A stretch of DNA of 64,000 nt from Lachnospiraceae bacterium (GCA_017455525.1 JAFTAP010000095.1:1-64000); one strand, 5' to 3'; positions 37,913-46,595 are shown, counted from the stretch's first letter. Translations and numbers: made by a program. The notes: generated by a model from the sequence alone, not told the origin.

Positions 37913-37929
37913 GCAAGCAGTCTTCGGCT

Positions 37930-39621
37930 TTACGCCATTGCGACTACTGCCTCCTTCAACGCCTCAAGCTTCTTATCGGAATCCTCAAGGCTTATGCCCT
38001 TTACTCCCATGTAGAACTTGATCTTGGGCTCCGTGCCCGAAGGCCTCACGCAGCACCATGAGTTATTCTCAAGGTCGAAGTAAAGCACATTTGAATAAGG
38101 AAGCCCCGTAACTTCCGGTCCCTTGTCGTAATCCACGAACTTATTCACCTTAAGCTCGCCGAAAGTCTTTGGAGGATTCGTCCTAATCTTCTCCATTATA
38201 GCCTTTATCTGCCCGGCTCCGTCTATGCCCTTCAAGGTGATCGTATGTATGCCCTCTCTGTAATAGCCATACTTATCGTAGATATTTATCATCTGATCCC
38301 AGAGCGTGAGCCCGTTCTTCTTATAGAAAGCCGCTGCCTCCGCAAGACACATGACGGCGCATACGGCATCCTTATCCCTTGCATGAGTGCCGGCGAGACA
38401 GCCATAAGACTCCTCAAGTCCGAATACATACTCATGAGAGCCATCCTGCTCGAACCGCTTTATCTGATCACCGATGTATTTGAAGCCTGTGAGCACCTCT
38501 ATGAGATCCAGTCCGTATGACTCACATATAGCGTCGGCAAGATTGGTCGTGACTATAGTCTTAACTAATGCTCCGTTCTTCGGCAGGGTACCTAGCTTTT
38601 TCTGCTCGCTGATGCGATACTCACCGATAAGCATACCGGACATATTTCCCGTGAACGGCACGTATTCTCCGGTCTTGGTATCCTTCGCATAGATACCGAG
38701 CCTGTCCGCATCGGGATCGGTAGCAAGCACTATATCCGCATCCTTCTCCTTAGCAAGCTTCAACGCAAGCGTGAAAGCCTTCGGATCCTCCGGATTAGGG
38801 TAGTCGAGCGTAGTGAACTTCGGATCGGGAAGCTCCTGCTCAGGCACCACGAAGACATGCTTGAAGCCAAGCTCCTTAAGTATCCTGCGCACAGGCACGT
38901 TACCGGTGCCGTGGAAGGGCGAATAAACGATCTTGATGTCATCCGCCATCTCTTCTATGACCTCAGGATGGATTATGAGCTTCTTTAGCTCAGCGATGTA
39001 TTTGTCATCTATCTCGCTTCCGATCACATTGTAGAGCCCCTTGGCCTTAGCCTCGTCCATCTCCATCGTCTTGGCTTCTGTTATTTCTACCTTATTGACT
39101 TCATCTATTATCTCCTGATCCCTCGGCACTGAAACCTGAGCGCCGTCCTCCCAGTAGACCTTATAGCCGTTATACTCTGGCGGATTGTGGCTTGCGGTCA
39201 CGACGACTCCCGCTATGCAGTGAAGCTCACGTAAGGCATATGAAAGCTCAGGCGTAGGGCGCAGAGCATCGAATACATAAGCCTTTATTCCGTTAGCCGC
39301 CATGCAAAGCGCAGTTACATCAGCGAACTCAGGCGACATGAAGCGGCAGTCGTAAGCTATAGCCACGCCCTTATCCTGACCGTTGTTCTTTATAATATAG
39401 TTAGCAAGCCCCTGAGAAGCCTTTCTTACCGTGTATATATTCATGCGGTTCGTGCCTGCGCCGATTATGCCTCTTAATCCACCGGTACCGAACTCCAGCT
39501 CCTTATAAAACCGCTCCTCGATTTCCTTCTCGTCTCCTGCGATTCCTTTAAGCTCTTCCTTCGTCTTGTCGTCGAAGTAAGCATTATTAAGCCATTCGTT
39601 GTAGCTTTCCATATAACCCAT
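37930..39621 (-). CDS. Phosphoglucomutase/phosphomannomutase (alpha-D-phosphohexomutase)
   Basis: Interconverts hexose 6- and 1-phosphates, feeding nucleotide sugars to the neighbouring polysaccharide genes and linking them to glycolysis. From ATG 39621 (GAGGAGGG at a spacing of 8) it has 563 residues, the Firmicutes PgcA-like size. The phosphoserine loop is VVVTASHNPPEYNGYKVYW, the metal loop is ATDPDADRLGI, the sugar loop GLEESYGC, and the phosphate loop RPSGTEPKIKFYM. A start 18 bases further upstream would begin on the ribosome site itself. It has its own promoter and heads the minus-strand locus. Glucose versus mannose specificity cannot be read. Confidence 0.94.
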   Translation of the reverse strand: MGYMESYNEWLNNAYFDDKTKEELKGIAGDEKEIEERFYKELEFGTGGLRGIIGAGTNRMNIYTVRKASQGLANYIIKNNGQDKGVAIAYDCRFMSPEFADVTALCMAANGIKAYVFDALRPTPELSYALRELHCIAGVVVTASHNPPEYNGYKVYWEDGAQVSVPRDQEIIDEVNKVEITEAKTMEMDEAKAKGLYNVIGSEIDDKYIAELKKLIIHPEVIEEMADDIKIVYSPFHGTGNVPVRRILKELGFKHVFVVPEQELPDPKFTTLDYPNPEDPKAFTLALKLAKEKDADIVLATDPDADRLGIYAKDTKTGEYVPFTGNMSGMLIGEYRISEQKKLGTLPKNGALVKTIVTTNLADAICESYGLDLIEVLTGFKYIGDQIKRFEQDGSHEYVFGLEESYGCLAGTHARDKDAVCAVMCLAEAAAFYKKNGLTLWDQMINIYDKYGYYREGIHTITLKGIDGAGQIKAIMEKIRTNPPKTFGELKVNKFVDYDKGPEVTGLPYSNVLYFDLENNSWCCVRPSGTEPKIKFYMGVKGISLEDSDKKLEALKEAVVAMA

Positions 39622-39663
39622 GATCAGAACCCTCCTCATTTATCTGAAAACATAATTAGATAT

Positions 39664-39695
39664 ATGATACCACATTTCTCAAGTCGTGAAAAACC
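39664..39695 (-). promoter_or_regulatory. pgm promoter with GGTTTTTCACG box
   Basis: On the minus strand GGTTTTTCACG (39695-39685) includes TTTCAC at the -35 position, followed by 16 bases and TATCAT (39669-39664). The segment through GAAAT-GTGGTAT is nearly identical to the pflA promoter at 12.04-12.07 kb. Confidence 0.6.
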
Positions 39696-39715
39696 CCGCA
39701 TCCTATAATACAAAA

Positions 39716-39753
39716 ATCCCGGTGCAAGACAGCCGCTTACCTTACACCGGGAT
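39716..39753 (-). terminator. Terminator of the toxin-antitoxin operon
   Basis: ATCCCGGTG (39716-39724) pairs with CACCGGGAT (39745-39753), and the minus strand continues TTTTTG. It lies about 90 bases past the antitoxin stop, beyond a separate palindromic element. Confidence 0.75.
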
Positions 39754-39762
39754 AATAAAAAC

Positions 39763-39849
39763 ATAATATGATGCTGGGGTCACAAGTTCCAAATCCTATT
39801 TGTGCAAGCACAATCGGATTTGTACCTTTTGACCCTAGCATCATATTAT
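39763..39849. repeat. 87-base nested palindromic element overlapping the antitoxin stop
   Basis: Outer arms of 20 bases (39763-39782 and 39830-39849, start ATAATATGATGCT) match at 19 of 20 positions. Inside, CAAATCC (39790-39796) pairs with GGATTTG (39816-39822), and TTGTGC with GCACAA (39800-39813) around an AA loop. The antitoxin's last three codons and its TGA stop lie in the right arm. Neither side has a T-run, and a normal terminator follows, so this looks like an inserted REP/MITE-like unit rather than the terminator. Confidence 0.6.
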
Positions 39850-40221
39850 AAAATCCGCCACGTTGCACCCCAGAGAATCTGCCAGTTTTCTTGCACTTCT
39901 GATCCCTATATTTCTTTTTCCTGCCTCCATCAGGGAGATATTGGGTATCGCTATGCCGCACCTCTCAGAAAGCTCTGCCTGGGTCCATCCTTTGTTTTCA
40001 CGACGTATCTTCAGAATTATTCCCGGAGTAATACTTTTCGTGATCTCCCTATACCAGCCTGAGCCATGCACATCCGATAATTCATCCTCTTCTTTTGATT
40101 CCTTTTCACTTGGAAAAACCTCAAGCTCAGGCATATGCTCCTTTAATATACTGATAAGATAATCCGCTCCCCTGCCATAAATATACGAATTAATATGGTG
40201 CGTCTTCTCTGCTACCAACAT
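39841..40221 (-). CDS. HigA-like antitoxin, XRE-type helix-turn-helix
   Basis: A 126-residue protein with a C-terminal XRE helix-turn-helix (about 65-125): IRRENKGWTQAELSERCGI, then IPNISLMEAGKRNIGI. Its N-terminal half (about 1-60), rich in Glu, Lys and Ser, is the likely toxin-binding part. It overlaps the upstream toxin gene by 32 bases, the toxin-first order typical of HigBA. It probably neutralises the toxin and represses the operon. The last residues and stop come from a palindromic element, which may have replaced the original C-terminus. Confidence 0.85.
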   Translation of the reverse strand: MLVAEKTHHINSYIYGRGADYLISILKEHMPELEVFPSEKESKEEDELSDVHGSGWYREITKSITPGIILKIRRENKGWTQAELSERCGIAIPNISLMEAGKRNIGIRSARKLADSLGCNVADFII

Positions 40222-40465
40222 ATGTCACCTCCACTACTACTGAATTTCCTTCGCAATACCATACAGCTACCCAGTTATAATCCAAATGGCAATGATAAAG
40301 GTTCTTTCCAAGAGCCGAAAAATTTCTCCACCCCTTCTGTACGGGTCCATCTCTTTCTATATCGTTTACAAGCACCCAGAATTTTTCCTGCACATACCTT
40401 GGACACTTTATTAAACGTTTTTCTATCTTCCTTTTCCAGACTACTTTATATTTCTTCCCATCCAT
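40190..40465 (-). CDS. RelE/HigB-like toxin
   Basis: A 91-residue basic protein with the RelE/ParE fold pattern: YKVVWKRKIEKRLIKCP, GPVQKGWRNFSALGKNLYHCHLDY (as GPVQKGWRNF and LGKNLYHCHLDY), and WVAVWYCEGNSVVVEVTYVG at the C-terminus. Members cut mRNA on the ribosome, using basic and aromatic residues rather than one fixed motif; basic residues here are plentiful, but catalysis is not provable. It is encoded first and overlaps the antitoxin by 32 bases. It could also be counted with host-inhibition RelE toxins of phages, but no phage genes surround it. Confidence 0.8.
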   Translation of the reverse strand: MDGKKYKVVWKRKIEKRLIKCPRYVQEKFWVLVNDIERDGPVQKGWRNFSALGKNLYHCHLDYNWVAVWYCEGNSVVVEVTYVGSREDAPY

Positions 40466-40499
40466 ATTAGAATGTTATCAAAATTGATAATATTAGTCA

Positions 40500-40593
40500 A
40501 GTACATCCTCTTCAGGAACTCATGCGTCTTCACCCCGCATGTGCCGTCGAGGTTTGCGGCAAGTGTCTCCAGCTCCTTACCCGTCTTTCGGAT
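40500..40593 (-). pseudogene. Possible relic of a coding region upstream of the toxin gene
   Basis: On the minus strand, one frame between a TAA (40594-40596) and the toxin leader reads as credible protein, RKTGKELETLAANLDGTCG followed by VKTHEFLKRMY, with balanced amino-acid use and no start codon. It looks like the C-terminal end of a lost gene. The parent family is not recognised. Confidence 0.3.
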
Positions 40594-40641
40594 TTAGCAC
40601 TATAATTCTTTAGGGGTTCGAAGTATACTTTTTTATTTCAA

Positions 40642-40664
40642 GTCAGCATGTTTGCTGGCTTTTT
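40642..40664 (+). terminator. Orphan plus-strand terminator-like hairpin
   Basis: GTCAGCA (40642-40648) pairs with TGCTGGC (40653-40659), with one G-T pair, followed by TTTTT. No plus-strand gene precedes it. It could be a relic, end an unseen small RNA, or act as an attenuator about 170 bases upstream of glnS. The rest of the 371-base gap (40466-40836) shows no gene other than the possible relic. Confidence 0.5.
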
Positions 40665-40836
40665 CTTATGCTAAAAAAAGAATAAAAATATCAAACCTTA
40701 CTATGAGATATGGCAATTACACGCCATACATGATAAAATAATTGCGTTTTGTAAGCAGATTATTAAAACCTTAAAATCGGCATCAGGGCTCCGTCTGCCG
40801 GCGCAGACACCTCATGCCAAGGCACGGAGGTGAATA

Positions 40837-42507
40837 ATGGCTGGGGAGAAGTCAAGGAACTTTATAGAAAACGAGATAGACAAGGACTTGAAAGACGGCG
40901 TGTATGACACGGTGCATACGAGGTTTCCGCCGGAACCTAACGGCTATCTGCATATAGGCCATGCAAAATCAATACTCTTGAACTACGGTCTTGCCAAGGA
41001 ATACGGCGGCAAATTCAACTTAAGATTCGATGACACGAATCCCACGAAGGAAAAGAGCGAATTCGTGGAATCAATAAAGGAAGACGTGCAGTGGCTTGGC
41101 GCTGACTACGAGGACAGGCTTTTCTTTGCTTCTGATTATTTTGATAAGATGTATGAGGCGGCCGTAATCCTGATAAAAAAAGGAAAGGCCTATGTCTCTG
41201 ACCTGACTGCCGATGAAATAAGAGAATACAGGGGCACTCTCACTGAGCCCGGCAAGGACGACCCGATGCGGGAGCGCAGCATAGAAGAGAATCTTTCCTT
41301 ATTCGAAAGAATGAAAAACGGCGATTTCGCCGATGGTGAGAAGACCCTAAGGGCTAAGATTGACATGGCTTCGCCCAATATTAATATGCGCGACCCCATA
41401 ATCTACAGGGTGGCTCACCTATCCCATCAGAACACGGGCAACAAATGGTGCATATATCCGATGTACGACTTCGCGCATCCATTAGAGGATGCCTTCGAGG
41501 GCATCACTCATTCGATCTGCACGCTTGAATTTGAGGATCACAGACCGCTGTATAACTGGGTAGTCGAGAATGTGGGCTTCGACATGCCTCCGAGGCAGAT
41601 AGAGTTCGCAAAGCTTTATCTTAATAATGTAGTCACAGGAAAGAGATACATAAAAAAGCTTGTAGAGGACGGAACAGTAGATGGCTGGGACGACCCGAGG
41701 CTTGTCTCTATAGCAGGATTAAGGCGGAGAGGATATACTCCCGACGCTTTAAGGATGTTCGTGGAGCTGTCAGGCGTATCAAAAGCAAACTCTACAGCAG
41801 AGATGCCGATGCTCGAATATTGTATCAGAGAGGACTTGAAGCAGAAGGATAAGCGCATTATGGCAGTGCTTGATCCTATAAAGCTTGTAATTGATAATTA
41901 TCCTGAGGGTCGGGTCGAGATCGTAAAAGGAGTGAATAACCCCGATAACCCGGAGCTTGGTGAGAGGGAGATTCCCTTCGGACGGGAACTTTACATAGAG
42001 CGCGAGGACTTCATGGAGGAACCTCCAAAGAAATATTTCAGGCTCTTCCCAGGAAACGAGGTTCGGCTTATGAACGCTTATTTCGTGAAGTGCGCAGGCT
42101 TTGAAAAGGACGATTCCGGCAAGGTCACTGTAGTTCATTGTACCTACGATCCCGAGACGAAGCAGGGCACGGATAAGGAGATGCCCCGCAAGGTCAAGGG
42201 CACGATCCACTGGGTAATGGCTGAAAGTGCTGTAAAGTTTACAGCCAGATTGTACGATAATATAATAGATGAGGAAAAAGGCGTATATGACGAGGACGGA
42301 AATATTAACGTGAATCCGAACTCGCTTATCACGATGGATGAATGCTATGCAGAGCCGGAGCTTAAAGGGGCTAAGGCTTATGATTCATTTCAGTTCGTGC
42401 GCAATGGCTTTTTCTGCGTGGATGCTAAAGATTCAAAGGACGATGCGATAGTTATGAACCGGGTTGTATCGCTTAAATCATCCTTTAAGCTTCCTGAGAA
42501 AAAGTAA
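40837..42507 (+). CDS. glnS: Glutaminyl-tRNA synthetase
   Basis: Charges tRNA-Gln directly with glutamine. The 556 residues are the size of E. coli GlnRS. The class I HIGH motif is [16 protein letters not shown], followed by [18 protein letters not shown]. The KMSKS-equivalent loop reads [12 protein letters not shown], where E. coli has VMSKRKL, so the Met-Ser is replaced by Thr-Gly. The C-terminal anticodon-binding beta-barrels are present ([18 protein letters not shown]). The ribosome site is ACGGAGGTG. Many clostridia also or instead use GatCAB; whether this is the only route cannot be told. The DUF2225 gene follows by 31 bases. Confidence 0.96.
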   Translation: MAGEKSRNFIENEIDKDLKDGVYDTVHTRFPPEPNGYLHIGHAKSILLNYGLAKEYGGKFNLRFDDTNPTKEKSEFVESIKEDVQWLGADYEDRLFFASDYFDKMYEAAVILIKKGKAYVSDLTADEIREYRGTLTEPGKDDPMRERSIEENLSLFERMKNGDFADGEKTLRAKIDMASPNINMRDPIIYRVAHLSHQNTGNKWCIYPMYDFAHPLEDAFEGITHSICTLEFEDHRPLYNWVVENVGFDMPPRQIEFAKLYLNNVVTGKRYIKKLVEDGTVDGWDDPRLVSIAGLRRRGYTPDALRMFVELSGVSKANSTAEMPMLEYCIREDLKQKDKRIMAVLDPIKLVIDNYPEGRVEIVKGVNNPDNPELGEREIPFGRELYIEREDFMEEPPKKYFRLFPGNEVRLMNAYFVKCAGFEKDDSGKVTVVHCTYDPETKQGTDKEMPRKVKGTIHWVMAESAVKFTARLYDNIIDEEKGVYDEDGNINVNPNSLITMDECYAEPELKGAKAYDSFQFVRNGFFCVDAKDSKDDAIVMNRVVSLKSSFKLPEKK

Positions 42508-42538
42508 TACATATTAAAATATTTGCAGGAGGATCAGA

Positions 42539-43471
42539 ATGGGGATACTGTCAAATCTGAAAAACTTCGGGATTAACATAGAAAGCGATATCTACGAAGA
42601 GAACAAATCAAAAGAAGCCACCGCTGAGGCAGCAAGGCTTGCTGAAAAGGAGGCCGCCGAAGCCAAAAGAAAGGCAGAGGAAGAGAAAAAGAAAAAATTA
42701 AATGACGAGCAGACATATCTCCTTGCAAAGTCCTATACCTGTCCTGTCTGCAATAAACCTTTCAAATCGCTTGCTGTAAAGGCGAACCGCGCAAGGGTTG
42801 TGGATAATGACATCGATATGAGACCGATATATGAGCCGGTGGACATGCTCAAATACACTATAGTTTCATGCCCGTACTGCGGATATTCAGCTCTGACAAG
42901 GAGCTTCCCTAATATAACTGTCAATCAGCAGAAATTAGTAAAGGAAAAGATTAGTAAGAATTTCCTATCAAAGCCTGAGGATAACGAAAGAATCATATAC
43001 ACCTATGAGGAAGCGCTGGAGCGTTATGAGCTCGCATTTGCGACCGCGATGGCCATCACGGCGAAGACCTCTGAAAAAGCTTATCTCTGTCTTTCCATGT
43101 CATGGCTTGTCCGCGGCGAAAGAAAGAACACCCTCACGGGAGATGAATATGATTATATAAAGATGTATGACGATTACAAATCAACGGAGAAGGAGCTGCA
43201 GCAAAAAGCCCTGGAGGGCTTCCTGTATGCCGTACAGACAGAGAACTTTCCTATGTGCGGGAGCCTCGACCAGCAGACAGTGGACTATATAATAGCCGCC
43301 ATGTATTACAAGACAAGAGAGTTTGATAAATCCATGAAAATTCTTTCTGAGGTAATAGTCTCTGCAAGCACTAATAAACGTGTAAAAGAAAAAGCAAGAG
43401 ACTTAAAAGAAAGAATACTTGCTATAAAAGCTTCTAACAATTCCCCCTCGGACGAGGAAATGGGCGATTAA
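42539..43471 (+). CDS. DUF2225 zinc-ribbon protein
   Basis: A 310-residue protein. Residues about 20-55 are an Ala/Glu/Lys-rich, probably coiled-coil segment (AARLAEKEAAEAKRKAEEE). A zinc-ribbon-like pair follows, CPVCNKPF and CPYCGYSAL, with the DUF2225 hallmark AVKANRARVVDNDIDMRPIY between them. The C-terminal half (about 150-290) is helical and TPR-like (YEEALERYELAFATAMAI, EKARDLKERIL). Family members are common in Firmicutes and their role is unknown. It shares a transcript with glnS and ends at a strong terminator. Confidence 0.85.
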   Translation: MGILSNLKNFGINIESDIYEENKSKEATAEAARLAEKEAAEAKRKAEEEKKKKLNDEQTYLLAKSYTCPVCNKPFKSLAVKANRARVVDNDIDMRPIYEPVDMLKYTIVSCPYCGYSALTRSFPNITVNQQKLVKEKISKNFLSKPEDNERIIYTYEEALERYELAFATAMAITAKTSEKAYLCLSMSWLVRGERKNTLTGDEYDYIKMYDDYKSTEKELQQKALEGFLYAVQTENFPMCGSLDQQTVDYIIAAMYYKTREFDKSMKILSEVIVSASTNKRVKEKARDLKERILAIKASNNSPSDEEMGD

Positions 43472-43491
43472 AGTTATATGCCAAAGCTGAA

Positions 43492-43518
43492 CCCCCCGGA
43501 GTTCCCGGGGGGCTTTTT
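43492..43518. terminator. Strong GC-rich terminator
   Basis: CCCCCCGG (43492-43499) pairs with CCGGGGGG (43505-43512), followed on the plus strand by C and TTTTT. It ends the glnS-DUF2225 transcript and may also serve convergent htpG. Confidence 0.88.
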
Positions 43519-43542
43519 CATATCCTGACTTGCCGATATTTA

Positions 43543-45690
43543 TCAGCCAAGCGCCTTCATAAGTATCTCATTTGACCGCTGTATGAATTTCGTCATCTCA
43601 TCGGCGGAGAGCTGCTTATTAGAAAGCAGGGCTAGGTCGTACAGCTGTTGCTCTATAAGCTTCGCATTGTCATTGTCAGGGTCTGCAAGGACCTTTTCAA
43701 CAAGCGGATGGTTCACGTTGAGTATAAGCGTCTCGCCGTCTGCGTCATGCGTCTCAGGAAGAGGCTCGCCCATGGAGTACATCTTCATCATGTCGTCCAT
43801 GCGGCGCTTCTCCTCAGATAGCGTCAGCATTGAAGCGACCTTCTTATTCTTAAGCTTGTCAAGCTTCACCACAAGCTTTGACCTCTTCAAGGTCTTTCTC
43901 AAAGCCTTCTCGATGTCCTTTGATTTCTCCTCGAACTCCTCACGCTCCTTCTTGGACGTCCTGCCTCTCATCACGTCTTCTACCTCAGCGTCGATTCGCA
44001 GGAACTTGATTCCCTGATTCTTCATCTCAAGCCTCTGGATGAAGGGCTGGTCTATAGCGTAAGTGAGTACGAGAGCCGTCATCTTAGCTGACTTGAACAT
44101 ATTGATATACTGACTCTGCTGCGTCTCGTCTGTTACGTAGTAGACCTTCTTCTCTTTTTTCTCCTCTTCATCCTCGGAGTCAGAATCAGAAGCCGCACTA
44201 TCAGTCTTCTCATCGTCCGTATTTATCGGATTGCCGTTAGCATCCACGATGTCAGGCTTTTCGGTCTGCTCTATCGGATTGCCGTCAGCGTCTACTATAT
44301 CAGTTTTCTTCTCTTCGGATGACTCGCCGTTCTCTGCATTTTCTGACTTGGATTCATCCTTCTCGTCCTCGTCGTCGCCTGTGTCTATAGGCTTCACGTC
44401 CAGAGCCTCAGGAAGCGTCGTGTACTTATCATATATATCCTTGAAAAGGATATAATCATTTATCTTATCAGCGAATTTATCATTCTTCAGCACTCCGTAC
44501 TTCACGAAGGGCGAGATGTCATCCCAGTATTTCTCGTAATTCTCACGGTCAGTCTTGCAGAGTCCCGACAGCTTCTCCGCGACCTTCTTCGTGATATAGT
44601 CCGATATCTTGGTCACGAAGCCGTCATTCTGAAGCGCGCTCCTTGATACATTAAGGGGCAAGTCAGGGCAGTCTATCACGCCCTTAAGAAGCATGAGGAA
44701 TTCCGGTATTACTTCCTTGATATTATCAGCCACGAAGACTTGATTATTGTAAAGCTTTATTACTCCCTCTGCGGACTCGTACTCTATATTTATCTTGGGG
44801 AAGTAGAGTATGCCCTTTAAGTTAAAGGGATAGTCCATGTTAAGGTGTATCCAGAATAAAGGCTCCCTGTAGTCATGGAATACCTTCCTGTAGAAATCCT
44901 TATATTCGTCATCGGTGCATTCGCTCGGCGTCTTAGCCCAGAGAGGCATTGTCTCATTTATCGGCTTAGGTGGCTCCGGCGGTATCTCCTTGCCGTCCTT
45001 GTCTTTCTTAGGCTCAGGCGCAGGCTTGTCAACCGTCGTCAGATATATCTCCTGCGGCATGAAAGAGCAGTACTTATCCAGAACCTCACGAACGGAGTAT
45101 TCGTTGCAGTACTTCAGGCAGTCGTCAGATATATGAAGCGTTATCTTCGTGCCAACCTTACCATACGAACCCTCGGTCATCGTGTAATCGGTACCTGCGC
45201 CCTCGCACTCCCAATGCACGGCTTTAGCATCCTTAGCATAAGACAGTGAATCGATCTCCACCTTATCCGCAACCATGAAGGCAGAATAAAAGCCCAGACC
45301 GAAGTGTCCGATTATCTGGTCAGAATCAGACTTATCCTTATATTTCTCTATAAAATCAGTTGCCCCTGAGAAAGCAATCTGATTGATGTACTTATCGACC
45401 TCTTCCATCGTCATGCCTATGCCGTTGTCGATAAAGGTCAGCGTCTTGCCCTTATTGTCACACTCCACGTCTATGCGGCCCTTGAGCATGTTATTCTCAT
45501 CACCGCCGGTCTCCGATGCCGGAGCCTCGTACTCGCCCATCATCTCAAGCTTCTTCAGCTTTGTGATGGCGTCGCAGCTATTGGATATCAGCTCACGGAT
45601 GAAGATATCCTGATCCGAATACATCCATTTCTTTATTATAGGGAAGATATTCTCGCTGGATATAGACAGTGTTCCTTTTTTCTCTGCCAT
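43543..45690 (-). CDS. htpG: Hsp90-family chaperone HtpG with acidic repeat insert
   Basis: An ATP-dependent dimeric chaperone. From ATG 45690 (AAGGAGA at a spacing of 8) it has 715 residues, about 90 more than E. coli HtpG (624). The N-terminal GHKL ATPase has SNSCDAITKL, DNGIGMTMEEV and GHFGLGFYSAFMVADKV; the middle-domain Arg region is SRSALQNDGFVTKI. The extra length is mainly one acidic insert (about residues 455-540) between the middle and C-terminal domains. It contains two near copies of DIVDADGNPI (DIVDADGNPIEQTEKP and DIVDANGNPINTDDEK) and an Asp/Ser/Glu run. The gene has a CIRCE operator, so HrcA control is expected. Confidence 0.96.
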   Translation of the reverse strand: MAEKKGTLSISSENIFPIIKKWMYSDQDIFIRELISNSCDAITKLKKLEMMGEYEAPASETGGDENNMLKGRIDVECDNKGKTLTFIDNGIGMTMEEVDKYINQIAFSGATDFIEKYKDKSDSDQIIGHFGLGFYSAFMVADKVEIDSLSYAKDAKAVHWECEGAGTDYTMTEGSYGKVGTKITLHISDDCLKYCNEYSVREVLDKYCSFMPQEIYLTTVDKPAPEPKKDKDGKEIPPEPPKPINETMPLWAKTPSECTDDEYKDFYRKVFHDYREPLFWIHLNMDYPFNLKGILYFPKINIEYESAEGVIKLYNNQVFVADNIKEVIPEFLMLLKGVIDCPDLPLNVSRSALQNDGFVTKISDYITKKVAEKLSGLCKTDRENYEKYWDDISPFVKYGVLKNDKFADKINDYILFKDIYDKYTTLPEALDVKPIDTGDDEDEKDESKSENAENGESSEEKKTDIVDADGNPIEQTEKPDIVDANGNPINTDDEKTDSAASDSDSEDEEEKKEKKVYYVTDETQQSQYINMFKSAKMTALVLTYAIDQPFIQRLEMKNQGIKFLRIDAEVEDVMRGRTSKKEREEFEEKSKDIEKALRKTLKRSKLVVKLDKLKNKKVASMLTLSEEKRRMDDMMKMYSMGEPLPETHDADGETLILNVNHPLVEKVLADPDNDNAKLIEQQLYDLALLSNKQLSADEMTKFIQRSNEILMKALG

Positions 45691-45750
45691 GTTCTCATCT
45701 CCTTCTTTATTATTTCCCGTGCAAAGCACGTATTTTTCTACACCTCAAAG

Positions 45751-45805
45751 AGTTTAATACTTATGCCTGCAAATGTCAATAGCACTCATTCGAGGTGAGT
45801 GCTAA
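45751..45805 (-). promoter_or_regulatory. htpG promoter with CIRCE (HrcA) operator
   Basis: An inverted repeat, TAGCACTC (45780-45787), 9-base spacer, GAGTGCTA (45797-45804), matches CIRCE (TTAGCACTC-N9-GAGTGCTAA) except for the first base. Directly downstream on the minus strand lie TTGACA (45779-45774) and, after 17 bases, TAAACT (45756-45751). The operator abuts the -35, so bound HrcA would block polymerase until heat stress. Confidence 0.9.
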
Positions 45806-45856
45806 TAATTTTAATGTATTGAATAAATTAATGAAACGTGGTAAAATCAGTCCATT

Positions 45857-45929
45857 GCTGTTGTAGCACAGTCGGTAGTGCGCCGCATTGGTAGTGCGGA
45901 GGTCTCCAGTTCGATTCTGGACAGCAGCA
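45857..45929 (+). tRNA. tRNA-Thr (anticodon GGT)
   Basis: The full cloverleaf is 73 bases. The acceptor stem is GCTGTTG with CAGCAGC (one G-T pair) and discriminator A, with the D-stem GCAC/GTGC. The anticodon stem is CCGCA/TGCGG with loop TTGGTAG, giving anticodon GGT, and the T-arm TCCAG-TTCGATT-CTGGA. CCA is not encoded. It reads codons ACC and ACT. It stands alone, divergent from htpG. Confidence 0.93.
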
Positions 45930-45950
45930 TAATAAAAAGCCAGTTTCAAA

Positions 45951-45991
45951 AAATATGCAGATATACCGCTTGCGGTAATATCTGCATATTT
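45951..45991. terminator. Bidirectional terminator between tRNA-Thr and sigH
   Basis: An almost perfect 19-base stem, AAATATGCAGATATACCGC (45951-45969) with its complement (45972-45991, one bulged A), with flanking A-run on the left and T-run on the right. It serves the tRNA on the plus strand and sigH on the minus strand. Confidence 0.82.
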
Positions 45992-45992
45992 T

Positions 45993-46595
45993 TTACAGAT
46001 ACCTCTTCAGTTTCCCCCTGATCCTTTGGATTGCGTTGTCCGTGGCTTTCTCATTCTTGCCGAGGACGTCTGCTATGTCAGAGTAGCTCATGCCTGTCAC
46101 ATAAAGCTCCAGTACATTGCGCTCGAAGGATGAAAGCTCCTCCTCAATCGCTCGCTCTATCTCCGTGCTCTTCTCATTTGAAAGCACCACATGCTCGGGA
46201 TCGGTGGCGTCGCTCGCCCTGAGCATGTCCTGTACCTCTACGGAACGGCCGCTCTCATCATCGTCCGTTCTTTCCTCATAGAGCGACACATAAGTGTTGA
46301 GCGGTATATGCTTCTTCCTGCCAGAAGCTTTGACTGCGGAATATATCTGCCTCGTAATACAGAGCCTGGCGAAAGTCCCAAAGGAAGCGTCCCGTCCCAG
46401 GTCATATTCCTGCACTGCCTTGAAAAGCCCTATCATGCCCTCCTGTATCAGATCCTCTGTCTCTCCGCCGATCAGATACATGGTGGACGCAATGGACTTA
46501 ACGACGTTTTTATACCGCTCGAAGAGCTCGTCCATCCCCGACGACTCTCCGTCGCGCACGTTTTCAATTATTTCCTCGTCAGTGAATAAGCTCAT
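45993..46595 (-). CDS. sigH: RNA polymerase sigma factor SigH-like
   Basis: A 200-residue sigma-70 family protein. Region 2 has GGETEDLIQEGMIGLFKAVQEYD, quoted as EDLIQEGMIGLFKAVQEYD, then FGTFARLCITRQIYSAVK. Region 4 has SSFERNVLELYVTGMSYSDIADVLGK with a helix-turn-helix. It matches Spo0H/SigH, although slightly shorter than the 218 residues of B. subtilis. The position after cysS-mrnC-rlmB is the conserved clostridial/bacillar location. In sporulating relatives it opens the stationary-phase and sporulation programme; whether this organism sporulates is unknown. Confidence 0.93.
   Translation of the reverse strand: MSLFTDEEIIENVRDGESSGMDELFERYKNVVKSIASTMYLIGGETEDLIQEGMIGLFKAVQEYDLGRDASFGTFARLCITRQIYSAVKASGRKKHIPLNTYVSLYEERTDDDESGRSVEVQDMLRASDATDPEHVVLSNEKSTEIERAIEEELSSFERNVLELYVTGMSYSDIADVLGKNEKATDNAIQRIRGKLKRYL

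Noticed and set aside
40466..40836. T-box or other riboswitch for glnS
   Set aside because: No T-box sequence; only one isolated terminator-like hairpin.
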